Assembly: GCF_965230735.1 (NCBI RefSeq)
Contig: NZ_OZ246016.1
Span: 2,232,001 to 2,296,000 of the forward strand
DNA length: 64,000 bases
Direction: 5' to 3'
DNA from: Motiliproteus sp965230735
GTDB lineage: Bacteria > Pseudomonadota > Gammaproteobacteria > Pseudomonadales > Balneatricaceae
Shown here: positions 32,943 to 41,322 of the stretch, piece after piece
How the letters are laid out: each line of letters starts with the position of its first letter
Position numbering within the stretch: the first letter of the stretch is position 1
Made by a program: the position numbers and the translations under genes
Notes under the pieces: model-generated
Database searches by the model: none
The model's input: the letters and a program-made list of their open reading frames with translations, nothing else
Told to the model about the DNA's origin: nothing

Positions 32943-34754
32943 TCCATTGCTGTCAGCGCCGGGCTTCAGCCACCAGGTATCAAAACCGAGTGAGTAGAGT
33001 GGGCGGGTGTCCGGCATGCCGAATTTGTCCCAGTAGGCGATCCGGTAGCTGTTGATGTGGTACTGGGGAATCAGGTAATGATTCCATTGCAGCGCCCGGT
33101 CCAGCGCCCGGGTGCGCAGCACCAGCTGCTCACGGCTCGGCGCGCTGATCACCTGATCGACCAGATAGTCGATCGCCGGGTTTTTAATCCCTATCAGGTT
33201 ACGGCTACCCTGAATATCGGCCATGTCCGAGTGCCAGAACTCTCGCTGCTCGTTTCCGGGTGAGTTCGACTGGCCGTAGCTATACACCATCATGTCGTAG
33301 TCGAAGCTACGCAGGCGGTTGATATATTGGGACACATCGACGATCCGGATCCGGACATCGATCCCCATCTTCTTCAGGTTGCGGATAAAGGGGGCCACCA
33401 CCCGTTCAAACTCTTTCTGCACCAGCAGCAGCTCGAAGTTGAAAGTCTGGCCATTGGCGTTGGTCAGTTTTCCCTGCTTGATCTGCCATCCGGCCTGCTT
33501 CAGCAGTCGCAGCCCCTGGCGCAACTGCTGGCGTAGTTTGCCGCTGCCGTCGGTGTTCGGTGCACGGTAGACCTGGGTAAATACCTCCGTCGGCAGCTGA
33601 TCGCGTATCGGCTCAAGAATCTTCAGTTCTTCGGCGTCGGGTAGCTCGGTGGCGGCCATTTCCGAGTTGGAAAAATAGCTGTGGGTTCGGGTGTAGGCGT
33701 TGTAGAAGATGTTTTTGTTGGTCCACTCGAAGTCGAAGGCGTAGGCCAGCGCCTGGCGAACCCGGCTGTCAGCAAACAGCGGGCGGCGCGAATTCAGGAT
33801 AAAGGCCTGCATGCCGGTGGGATTGCTGTGGCGAATCTCATCGCGGAGGATCTTATCGTTATCGAACATCGGGCCGTTGTAGCTGGTGGCCCAGTTTTTC
33901 GATGAGGTCTCCTGTCGGAAATCGTACTCGCCGGCTTTGAAGGCCTCCAGCGCTACGGTGGTATCGCGGTAATAGTCGTAACGTAGCTGGCCGAAATTAT
34001 GACGCCCACGGTTAACCGGCAGATCGTGCCCCCAATAATCGTCACGCAGCCGATAGGTCAAGGCGCGGCCGGGATCGTAGCTGTCGATCAGGTAGGGACC
34101 GGAGCCTACAGGTACTTCCAGGCTGGGGCTGCTGAAGTCGCGATCCTGCCAGTAGTGTTTGGGTAGAATCGCAACCTCACCGACGATCAGCGGCAGTTCG
34201 CGGTTTTGACTCGGCTTGAAGCGAAATTCGACGGTTCGATCATCGATCGCTTCGATTGCTTCGATATCGGCATAGTAGGCGCGGTAGAACGGGTTGCCCT
34301 GCTCGCGTAGCAACTTAAAGCTGTAGATCACATCGTCGCTGGTGACCGGTTTGCCGTCACTGAAGCGGGCCGCTTCACGGATTTTAAAGCGAATCCAGCT
34401 GCGGTCTTCAGGCATAACGACCGACTCGGCCAGCAGACCGTATTGACTGAAGGGTTCGTCTTCCGACTTAACCATCAGGCTGTCGTAGATCAGGCCGACG
34501 CCGGCAGCCGGGGTGCCCTTGATGATAAAGGGATTGAAGCTGTCGAAGGTGCCCAATGCCCAGCGCCTGACGATGCCGCCTTTGGGGGCATCGGGATTGG
34601 TGTAGTTGAAATGATCAAAGTCGGCCGGGTATTTGGGGGTTCCATGCATGGCGATGGCATGTTGAGGCTGAGGTTCGGCAGCCATGGCCAAGGGGGCCTG
34701 TGTGGTAACGAGCAGTACGAGGCTCAGCAGAGCAGTTTTAATCGGGGCGACCAT
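32928..34754 (-). CDS. yejA: Periplasmic peptide-binding protein YejA
   Basis: Extracytoplasmic solute-binding protein family 5, 608 residues. The start MVAPIKTALLSLVLLVTTQA is chosen because it opens a signal peptide (cleavage near AMAAEPQ) and AAGGA stands 9 nt before it; an upstream in-frame ATG at 34823 adds 23 residues and has no such site. The mature part has HAIAMHGTPKYPADFDHFNY, ARFSDGKPVTSDDVIYSFKL and a final YHINSYRIAYWDKFGMPDTR, all family-5 marks. First gene of yejABEF. Confidence 0.94.
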   Translation of the reverse strand: MVAPIKTALLSLVLLVTTQAPLAMAAEPQPQHAIAMHGTPKYPADFDHFNYTNPDAPKGGIVRRWALGTFDSFNPFIIKGTPAAGVGLIYDSLMVKSEDEPFSQYGLLAESVVMPEDRSWIRFKIREAARFSDGKPVTSDDVIYSFKLLREQGNPFYRAYYADIEAIEAIDDRTVEFRFKPSQNRELPLIVGEVAILPKHYWQDRDFSSPSLEVPVGSGPYLIDSYDPGRALTYRLRDDYWGHDLPVNRGRHNFGQLRYDYYRDTTVALEAFKAGEYDFRQETSSKNWATSYNGPMFDNDKILRDEIRHSNPTGMQAFILNSRRPLFADSRVRQALAYAFDFEWTNKNIFYNAYTRTHSYFSNSEMAATELPDAEELKILEPIRDQLPTEVFTQVYRAPNTDGSGKLRQQLRQGLRLLKQAGWQIKQGKLTNANGQTFNFELLLVQKEFERVVAPFIRNLKKMGIDVRIRIVDVSQYINRLRSFDYDMMVYSYGQSNSPGNEQREFWHSDMADIQGSRNLIGIKNPAIDYLVDQVISAPSREQLVLRTRALDRALQWNHYLIPQYHINSYRIAYWDKFGMPDTRPLYSLGFDTWWLKPGADSNGGSHP

Positions 34755-34941
34755 GCCTGGGATCCTTATCCGTGACTTCGATCCGGAAATTATGCAATCA
34801 GAACGTCTGAGCTTATCAAACAAGTCGTAGGTGGTTCGAGCCTGAAACCCTCACTGAGTTCCGTTAACAGATGAATCTAGAGGGATTATTCATGCTGTTT
34901 GGATAAAGAATAGTCGTTAGGTTGGACACCGCGACGGGATT

Positions 34942-34960
34942 TTGATCAGGACGTGATCAA
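34942..34960. promoter_or_regulatory. Inverted repeat in the yejA upstream region
   Basis: TTGATCAGGACGTGATCAA: TTGATC and GATCAA separated by 7 nt, about 190 nt before yejA. Spacing is too wide for an FNR box (N4). It could be an operator. Apart from this and the RNA unit beyond 35041, I see nothing ordered in 34755-35040. Confidence 0.3.
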
Positions 34961-35040
34961 TGCTGACTTTATGCCATCAGATGGCCGAGAGTGCGCAACC
35001 TGATAGGGAGATTTTTAATAAAGGAGAGATGTTGGCAGTC

Positions 35041-35071
35041 AAAAACAAAAAGCCCCGGGGGACCGGGGCTT
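35041..35071 (-). terminator. Rho-independent terminator of the small RNA unit
   Basis: Minus strand AAGCCCCGG, loop TCCC, CCGGGGCTT, followed by TTTGTTTTT. A perfect 9-bp GC-rich stem with a good T-tract. Confidence 0.9.
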
Positions 35072-35236
35072 GGACGCAAAAGATCGTCTAAAGAATGATG
35101 AGGATAAACATCACACAATTGCTTTCGCAGGTGTGTACGCTGAAGACCGAAAGGGTCTCAGTTGAATCAAATTGCACGGATAACAAGTTGATTCAACTGA
35201 AACCGATCTGAAGGTTTCCCTCGTCGATCAGCGATA
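35041..35236 (-). ncRNA. Probable orphan small RNA, about 195 nt
   Basis: An isolated transcription unit in the 760-nt gap between yejA and csiV. A sigma-70 promoter (35243-35271) predicts a start near 35236. The first structure is a long hairpin (35204-35154) pairing 16 of 17 positions, with arms CAGTTGAATCAA and TTGATTCAACTG. A small AGACC/GGTCT hairpin follows, and a strong terminator (35071-35041) closes the unit. No coding frame of note lies inside: the longest start is a seven-codon MFILIIL. I do not recognise an Rfam family. Alternatively it is the 3' end of a csiV read-through transcript. Confidence 0.55.
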
Positions 35237-35242
35237 GAAGGC

Positions 35243-35271
35243 ATATTAGGCGCACCATGCATTCTTGGCAA
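35243..35271 (-). promoter_or_regulatory. Sigma-70 promoter of the small RNA unit
   Basis: Minus strand TTGCCA, 17-nt spacer, TAATAT: 5 of 6 matches in the -35 and 5 of 6 in the -10, at optimal spacing. Confidence 0.6.
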
Positions 35272-35514
35272 ACGACGGATTTTCAGATAATAGATGAGAA
35301 AAACTAAACTGACAGGGTTGTTGGTCTTCTTCAGGTAGGTCGCTTTGACCCGTGCGGAGGCCGGGTGGCCGTCTTGATGGGATCGCTTCATGCGGGGCCG
35401 AGCACCGCGTATCCGAATAGCTGTCGATAAAAACGGTTGGTTGAAAAAATGCGCTCGCCAGCGGAAGAGGTTTTCTCACGCTGGAGAGAAGAACAGGCTG
35501 TTTAGCCTGGTCGC

Positions 35515-36522
35515 TTAGCCCCGGCTCTGATCGCTTAGCTCCGGCTCTTCAGCGGTGACGGTCTCGGCGGGCGCCTCAATGACGGCTTGTGCTGACGGTG
35601 GCTCGATGGGTGTTAAGCGAATCAGTAGGCCGAACTGGGGGTGATCCAGATAATGCAGCTCGTTGCGACGCATCCGGCGGGGTTGATCCAGTCGGGTGGT
35701 CAGGTAGCCGTCAGTGTTGATCTCGGCCGACTCCGACGGCTGTGTCGGGATGGTCTGGCTATTGATGGCGATACTGTTGCTGTCGGTCTCGGCGTTGAGA
35801 TCAGTAGCCTCCGCCGTCGTGGCCACTGGGTCGGAAACCGATGTGGCGGGTGTGAGGGCGGCAGGATGCCGTGGTTGCCAGTCAGCCGGAAGTGGGCGGC
35901 TTAGAAACAGGTTGGGGTGCAGATGGAGAAAACGTGCCAGCGACAGGGTTAGCTGGCCCTCCAACTCGAACAGGCCGTTGTTGAGCCGCTCACCACCACG
36001 AATCGCGATAGCTCGGTTCTTACCCGGATCATGGACCGGTTGATTCCAGGTTGCGTCCAGCAGAATGCGGTGGCCGCCCTGGCGCAAGCGTTTACGGCTG
36101 ATCGGGGCGATCGGTTCTTCGTCATCATCGATTTTCAGGCGCTGGCTTGGCTTCACCAGCACGAAAGCCCCATCACTGTATTCCTGACGCAGCGGCGTCG
36201 GACGACCGTCGGTGGTTGCTGTAGCGGATTCGGCGCGGTTAGGGAGATCGCGAAGTCGTTCCGGGCTGAGCAGTTGAATGGCATTGGTATCGAAGCTTGG
36301 GCGCAGTTTTTCGTCCCAGTATTCGGCTTCCAGCGTATTCGCGGGTTGGGTGAAGACCAGCAGTTCAACCTGATACCAGTAGACCTTCTTGGCGGCGAGT
36401 TCGGTCTGTTGGGCCTGAAGCGTGCCAATGTTGAGACCGAAGACAAGCAGAGACAGCGCCGCCATCTTGGCGATGAAATTTGATCCGGTCCGGCGAGTGC
36501 TGCCGACAAAAGTGGGATTCAT
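35515..36522 (-). CDS. csiV: CsiV family protein
   Basis: Exported protein of 335 residues. Signal peptide (KMAALSLLVFGLNIGTLQAQ), then KVYWYQVELLVFTQPANTLE, ERLRDLPNRA, RLRQGGHRILLDATWNQPVH, GLFELEGQLTLSLARFLHLH and the late ELHYLDHPQFGLLIRLTPIE, the usual order of elements in CsiV (first described as a peptidoglycan-binding inhibitor of contact-dependent systems in Vibrio, later found widely). AGGA precedes the ATG. A Ser/Thr/Asn-rich segment (about residues 220-270) is a variable linker. Placed 16 nt behind mfd, as in other gammaproteobacteria. Confidence 0.85.
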   Translation of the reverse strand: MNPTFVGSTRRTGSNFIAKMAALSLLVFGLNIGTLQAQQTELAAKKVYWYQVELLVFTQPANTLEAEYWDEKLRPSFDTNAIQLLSPERLRDLPNRAESATATTDGRPTPLRQEYSDGAFVLVKPSQRLKIDDDEEPIAPISRKRLRQGGHRILLDATWNQPVHDPGKNRAIAIRGGERLNNGLFELEGQLTLSLARFLHLHPNLFLSRPLPADWQPRHPAALTPATSVSDPVATTAEATDLNAETDSNSIAINSQTIPTQPSESAEINTDGYLTTRLDQPRRMRRNELHYLDHPQFGLLIRLTPIEPPSAQAVIEAPAETVTAEEPELSDQSRG

Positions 36523-36538
36523 AGTGGTCCTGTTTCCC

Positions 36539-39500
36539 TTAGCTGGGGCTGATCTGCTGAATTAAGCGTTCGAGCGCCTGGAAGCGTTGCTCGGCATCGC
36601 CCATGTCGAGCTTGAATTTAAGCCGGTTGCCGCCGTCCAGTCCATAGGTTTGTGGTCGGGTTTGTACCAGCTTGACCAACACCAGCGGGTCCACCGATGT
36701 TTCAGCGGCAAATTCGAATCGGCCGCTGTCGGCGCCGGCATCGATTTTGGTGATCCCCAACGGTTGGGCCTTGAGTTTCAATCGGGTCTGGCGGAACAGG
36801 TTTTTCAGCGGTTCCGGCAGCATGCCGAACCGATCGATCATCTCCACCTGCAGCTCCTTGAGCTCGTCGCTGTTCTTGGCGCCGGAGATCCGCTTATACA
36901 GCACCAGACGGTTGTGAACGTCGGGCAGGTAGTCGTCCGGAATCAGCGCCGGCAGGCGTAGATTGACCTCGGCACCGTGGCGCAGCGGCCGCTCCATTCC
37001 CGGCGTCTTGCCAGCCTTGATCGATTCGATCGCCTCTTCGAGTAGCTCCATATACAGCGAGTAGCCGATGCCTTCCATCTGACCGCTCTGTTCGTCCCCG
37101 AGTAGTTCGCCGGCACCGCGGATCTCCAGGTCATGGGTCGCCAGAGTGAAGCCGGCGCCGAGGGTATCGGCCGCCTCAATCGCCTCCAGGCGCTTGAGGG
37201 CGTCGCCGGTCATCGCCTTCTTATGGGGCGTCAGCAGGTAAGCGTAGGCCTGATGGTGGGAGCGACCCACCCGGCCGCGCAACTGGTGTAACTGAGCCAG
37301 GCCGAACTTGTCGGCGCGTTCGATAATGATGGTGTTGGCGTTGGGGATATCGATGCCGGTCTCGATGATGGTGGTGCAGACGAGCACGTTGTAGCGCTTG
37401 TGGTAGAAATCCGACATCACCTGCTCGAGTTCGCGCTCGCGCATCTGGCCGTGACCGATGGCGATTCGTGCTTCAGGTACCAGTTCGGCCAGCTCGCGGG
37501 CGATATTGTCGATGGTTTTGACTTCGTTGTGCAGGTAGTAAACCTGGCCGCCACGAAGCAGCTCCCGCAGAATCGCCTCCTTGGCCAGGGCACGATCTTT
37601 CTCCCGGACGAAGGTTTTGACCGACAGGCGCTTGGCCGGCGGGGTGGCGATGATCGACAGATCCCGAATGCCCGACATCGACATGTTCAGCGTTCTCGGG
37701 ATCGGGGTGGCGGTCAGGGTCAGGATATCGACGCTGGCCCGCAGCTGTTTGATCTTCTCTTTCTGGCCGACGCCGAATCGGTGTTCTTCGTCGATAATCA
37801 GCAGCCCCAGCGCCTTGAAGTCGATCTGGCTGGAAAGCAGCTTGTGGGTGCCGACGACGATATCGACCCGGCCCTCGTTGAGACCCTGAATGGTCTTGTT
37901 GGTCTGGGCACCGGTACGGAATCGCGATAACACTTCGACATTGACCGGCCAGTCGGCAAAGCGATCGGCGAAGGTCTGGTAATGCTGCTGGGCCAGCAGC
38001 GTGGTCGGTGCCAGGATCGCGACCTGGAAGCCGTTCTGAACCGCCACGAAGGCTGCTCGCAGTGCCACTTCGGTCTTGCCGAAGCCGACGTCGCCACAAA
38101 CCAGGCGATCCATCGGGGTCGGTGCGGTCATGTCACGGATCACTGCATCGATTGCCAGTTCCTGATCCGGGGTCTCTTCAAACGGGAAGTCGTCGGCGAA
38201 GATGCGGTAGTCGGTATCGCTGAGTTTGAACTGCTTGCCTTCGCGGGCGGCGCGGCGGGCGTAGATATCGAGCAGCTCGGCGGCGGTATCGCGGATCTTC
38301 TCCTGCGCCTTGCGCTTGGCCTTGCTCCACTGTTCGGTTCCCAGCTTGTGCAGTGGCGCCAGGGTATCGGAGGCACCGGAGTAGCGGGAGATCAGGTGCA
38401 GCGAGGAAACCGGCACATAGAGCTTGGCGCCATCGGCGTACTCCAGGGTCAGGAATTCGTTGGCCTGGCCCTCCAGCTCCAGGGTCTGCAGGCCGAGGTA
38501 GCGACCGATGCCGTGCTGGTCGTGGACCACCGGGGCGCCGATCTGGAGTTCGGTCAGGTTGCGGAAGATCAGATCGGTATTGTCGGAAGCCTTCTGTCTG
38601 CGGCGGCTCTGCATCACCCGTTGGCCGAACAGTTGGCTTTCGGTAATGATCTCCAGTTGGGCTTCGGGCAATGCCAGCCCCTGCTGCAGCGGTCCGACCA
38701 GGATCGTCAGCGGAGCGTCCGTTGCGACAAACTGCTGCCAGCTGTCGACCGGTTCGGGGTTCAGGTTGTAGCGCTGCAGTAGCTCCAGCAGGGCTTCGCG
38801 GCGACCGGCGGATTCGGCCAGCAGCAGGGTGCGGTGCCCGGATTGGCTCAGGTGCAGTTGCAGCTTGCTCAGCGGTTGATCGGCCTTGGCATTGACCGGC
38901 AGTTCCGGCGGCGCCTGCAACGGCGGTTGATGGCCGTGCTTACGGGCGACGGATGTCAGGCTGAAATCGGTGCGGGGCAGGGTTTTTAGGCCGGCGAACA
39001 CCAGTTCCTGCGCGATAAAGGCTTCGTGGGGGGCGAGGATAGGGCGTTCGATATCGTAGCGGCGACTCTCGTAGCGGCTCTCGACTTCGCTCCAGAACTC
39101 CTTGAGCCCTTCTTCCAGCCCTTGCTCGGTCAGCAGCTGGGTACCTTGCGGCAGAAAATCGATCAGGCTGGCCGTCTGCTCGAAGAACAGCGATTGGTAA
39201 TACTCGATCCCGGCCGGCGCGATGGCGTTGCTGATATCCTGATAAACCGGGCAGTGGCGTGGGTCGACATCAAAGCGCTCGCGCCACTGTTGGCGGAAAT
39301 GGGCGATGGCGGTTTTATCCAGCGGGAATTCCCGTGCCGGGAGCAGACGGACGGAATCAACCTGCTCGATGGAGCGCTGATTCTCCGGGTCGAAGGTGCG
39401 CAGGCTGTCGATCTCGTCGTCGAACAGGTCGATCCGGTAGGGGAAGCTGGAGCCCATCGGGAAGATGTCGAGAATCGATCCCCGTACGGCAAATTCGCCA

Positions 39501-39982
39501 TGCTCGTAGACCGTATCCACGGCACGGTAGCCATTATCGGCCAGGTTGCGCCGCAACTGCTCCAGATCCAAGATCTGCCCCTTGTCCATCACCAGCGAAT
39601 GGGCGGCGATAAAGCTGCGTGGCGGCAGCCGCTGCATCAGGGTCGTGGCCGGAACGATCAGCACGGCCTGTTTCAACTGGGGCAGTCGATTCAGGCAGGC
39701 CAATCTTTGTGAGGTGATGTCCTGATGGGGAGAGAAGTTGTCGTACGGCAGTGTCTCCCAATCCGGGAGGCTCAACAGTTCCAGTTGCGGGCGGAAAAAG
39801 CCGAGCGCGGCCTCCAGTTGAATGGCCGATTCGACGTTGCGGCTGACAATCAGGGTCAAGCCCGAATGTTGATCGGCCAATTCGGCCAGCAGCAAGCCGG
39901 CGGAGCTTCCGCTGAGATTGTCGATATAACGGGTTTTTGAGGCTGTGATGGCCGGGAGGCTGGAGCTGAGGAGCAATGGCAT
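36539..39982 (-). CDS. mfd: Transcription-repair coupling factor Mfd
   Basis: Removes RNA polymerase stalled at DNA damage and recruits UvrA. Full length at 1147 residues. Domain order: UvrB-like N-terminus (LPDWETLPYDNFSPHQDITS), RNA polymerase interaction domain (GAPVVHDQHGIGRYLGLQTL, about 480), RecG-like helicase with Walker A GDVGFGKTEVALRA (about 635) and DEEH box LLIIDEEHRFGVGQKEKIKQ, TATPIPRTLNMS, VCTTIIETGIDIPNANTIII, QLRGRVGRSHHQAYAYLLTP, and the C-terminal TRCF domain (RFGMLPEPLKNLFRQTRLKL). csiV follows in the same transcript. Confidence 0.97.
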   Translation of the reverse strand: MPLLLSSSLPAITASKTRYIDNLSGSSAGLLLAELADQHSGLTLIVSRNVESAIQLEAALGFFRPQLELLSLPDWETLPYDNFSPHQDITSQRLACLNRLPQLKQAVLIVPATTLMQRLPPRSFIAAHSLVMDKGQILDLEQLRRNLADNGYRAVDTVYEHGEFAVRGSILDIFPMGSSFPYRIDLFDDEIDSLRTFDPENQRSIEQVDSVRLLPAREFPLDKTAIAHFRQQWRERFDVDPRHCPVYQDISNAIAPAGIEYYQSLFFEQTASLIDFLPQGTQLLTEQGLEEGLKEFWSEVESRYESRRYDIERPILAPHEAFIAQELVFAGLKTLPRTDFSLTSVARKHGHQPPLQAPPELPVNAKADQPLSKLQLHLSQSGHRTLLLAESAGRREALLELLQRYNLNPEPVDSWQQFVATDAPLTILVGPLQQGLALPEAQLEIITESQLFGQRVMQSRRRQKASDNTDLIFRNLTELQIGAPVVHDQHGIGRYLGLQTLELEGQANEFLTLEYADGAKLYVPVSSLHLISRYSGASDTLAPLHKLGTEQWSKAKRKAQEKIRDTAAELLDIYARRAAREGKQFKLSDTDYRIFADDFPFEETPDQELAIDAVIRDMTAPTPMDRLVCGDVGFGKTEVALRAAFVAVQNGFQVAILAPTTLLAQQHYQTFADRFADWPVNVEVLSRFRTGAQTNKTIQGLNEGRVDIVVGTHKLLSSQIDFKALGLLIIDEEHRFGVGQKEKIKQLRASVDILTLTATPIPRTLNMSMSGIRDLSIIATPPAKRLSVKTFVREKDRALAKEAILRELLRGGQVYYLHNEVKTIDNIARELAELVPEARIAIGHGQMRERELEQVMSDFYHKRYNVLVCTTIIETGIDIPNANTIIIERADKFGLAQLHQLRGRVGRSHHQAYAYLLTPHKKAMTGDALKRLEAIEAADTLGAGFTLATHDLEIRGAGELLGDEQSGQMEGIGYSLYMELLEEAIESIKAGKTPGMERPLRHGAEVNLRLPALIPDDYLPDVHNRLVLYKRISGAKNSDELKELQVEMIDRFGMLPEPLKNLFRQTRLKLKAQPLGITKIDAGADSGRFEFAAETSVDPLVLVKLVQTRPQTYGLDGGNRLKFKLDMGDAEQRFQALERLIQQISPS

Positions 39983-40194
39983 GGATTGTCTTGAAAACTA
40001 ACGAGTGGTGGCAGAGCAAGGCATTGTAGCCGTATCGTGCGAATCCGCAATTCGGATTCTATTCGCTGCGACCATACTGGGAGACAAACTGAAGCAGGCA
40101 GGGCGGCGCTTTTGTCGGGGGGGGAAAACGCAAGAATTGTTAAACCGGCTCGTGGTAGCTTGCGGTTTCAGGTTGGATAGCGAGAGCTGGGCGA

Positions 40195-41067
40195 ATGGTT
40201 GAACGTCATCACTATCAAGCCCGTTTTCAGCGGGTTGTTGATTATATCTACGAACATCTCGATGAGCCGCTCGATCTGAATCGTCTGGCCGATATTGCCC
40301 ATATGTCGCCGACCCACTGGCACCGAGTTTATCAGGCGATCTGCGGTGAAACGCTGGCGGCGACGGTCAAGCGGTTGCGGCTGCATCGGGCGGCGGCAAG
40401 GCTGATCAATACAGAATTAACGGTGGAACAGATCGCCAGGTCTTCCGGTTATAGCGCTTTATCGTCCTTCAACCGTGTGTTTAGTCAGGTCTACGGCATG
40501 CCGCCTGCGCGTTTTCGCGCCAAGGGCAGCCATTCCGCGTTTGTGTTGGCCATGACGGCCAAGGAGAGCGAGACGATGACTTCGGAGACAACTATGAATG
40601 TCAGGATTGAACGGGTCGAGCAGCCGATCGCGATGGTCGGATTGTTGCATCGGGGGCCCTACATGGAGATCGGTCAGGCCTTTGAGAAACTCAACGGCTG
40701 GCTGATGCAGGCAAATGCCTGGCCTCACCTGACGACCGTGATCGGGATTTATCATGATGACCCCTCCTGTGTGGCACCGCAGGATCTGCGATCCCATGCT
40801 TGTGCCGTCCTTAAACCCGATCATGGGCTGGTGATCCCGGAAGACCTTGAATCCTTGGAAGTGGCTGCCGGGCGATACGCTGTTTTGCGTTTCAAAGGCC
40901 CTTATGCAGGACTGCAACAGGCGTATCACTGGTTGTTCAGTGTCTGGTTACCCCAGTCCGGGGAGGAGTTGGGCGATCAGCCCTGCTTCGAAGACTATCT
41001 GAACAATCCGCGTGAAGTCGCACCGGAGGCGTTGTTGACGGATATCTATCTGCCGCTGCGGGAATAG
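40195..41067 (+). CDS. AraC-type regulator with GyrI-like effector domain
   Basis: 290 residues. The N-terminal ~100 residues are an AraC DNA-binding domain (FQRVVDYIYEHLDEPLDLNR, LADIAHMSPTHWHRVYQAIC, VEQIARSSGYSALSSFNRVF, YGMPPARFR). The C-terminal ~150 residues are a GyrI/SbmC-like small-molecule-binding domain (IERVEQPIAMVGLLHRGPYM, WPHLTTVIGIYHDDPSCV, AAGRYAVLRFKGPYAGLQQA, YLPLRE). This is the Rob/YdeE-type layout with domains fused. It stands between mfd and gap, an insertion compared with Pseudomonas. Ligand unknown. Confidence 0.9.
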   Translation: MVERHHYQARFQRVVDYIYEHLDEPLDLNRLADIAHMSPTHWHRVYQAICGETLAATVKRLRLHRAAARLINTELTVEQIARSSGYSALSSFNRVFSQVYGMPPARFRAKGSHSAFVLAMTAKESETMTSETTMNVRIERVEQPIAMVGLLHRGPYMEIGQAFEKLNGWLMQANAWPHLTTVIGIYHDDPSCVAPQDLRSHACAVLKPDHGLVIPEDLESLEVAAGRYAVLRFKGPYAGLQQAYHWLFSVWLPQSGEELGDQPCFEDYLNNPREVAPEALLTDIYLPLRE

Positions 41068-41250
41068 AGCCCGAGCGTCAGATGCGAGGTGATTTCGGAG
41101 TGGATTCAACGGATAAAGGGTGCGGGCATCACAATCATTGAAGGCGCCGAAAAACTTCTGCTCGTCTATGTTCGTTATTTGCAGGATGAATGGCCCGGGA
41201 TAACAGGGCTGTGGGGCGAAGAGCACGGCTAAAGTACTGCATCGGCCGGT

Positions 41251-41279
41251 TTGCCCGGTGGGGGAGAAAAGCGCATAAT
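41251..41279 (+). promoter_or_regulatory. Candidate promoter of gap
   Basis: TTGCCC, 17-nt spacer, CATAAT, 44 nt before the GTG start of gap. Confidence 0.5.
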
Positions 41280-41322
41280 ACCGCCTCCAAATTTTTCATC
41301 CTGACGACATTGGAGTGAACCC

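Noticed and set aside
34942..34960. FNR box from TTGAT...ATCAA
   Set aside because: The half-sites are 9 nt apart instead of 4; kept only as an unassigned inverted repeat.
35167..35479. Two overlapping minus-strand frames of 74 and 77 codons
   Set aside because: No ribosome site or sensible protein; the 74-codon frame runs across the promoter and hairpin of the proposed small RNA, and both read like noise.
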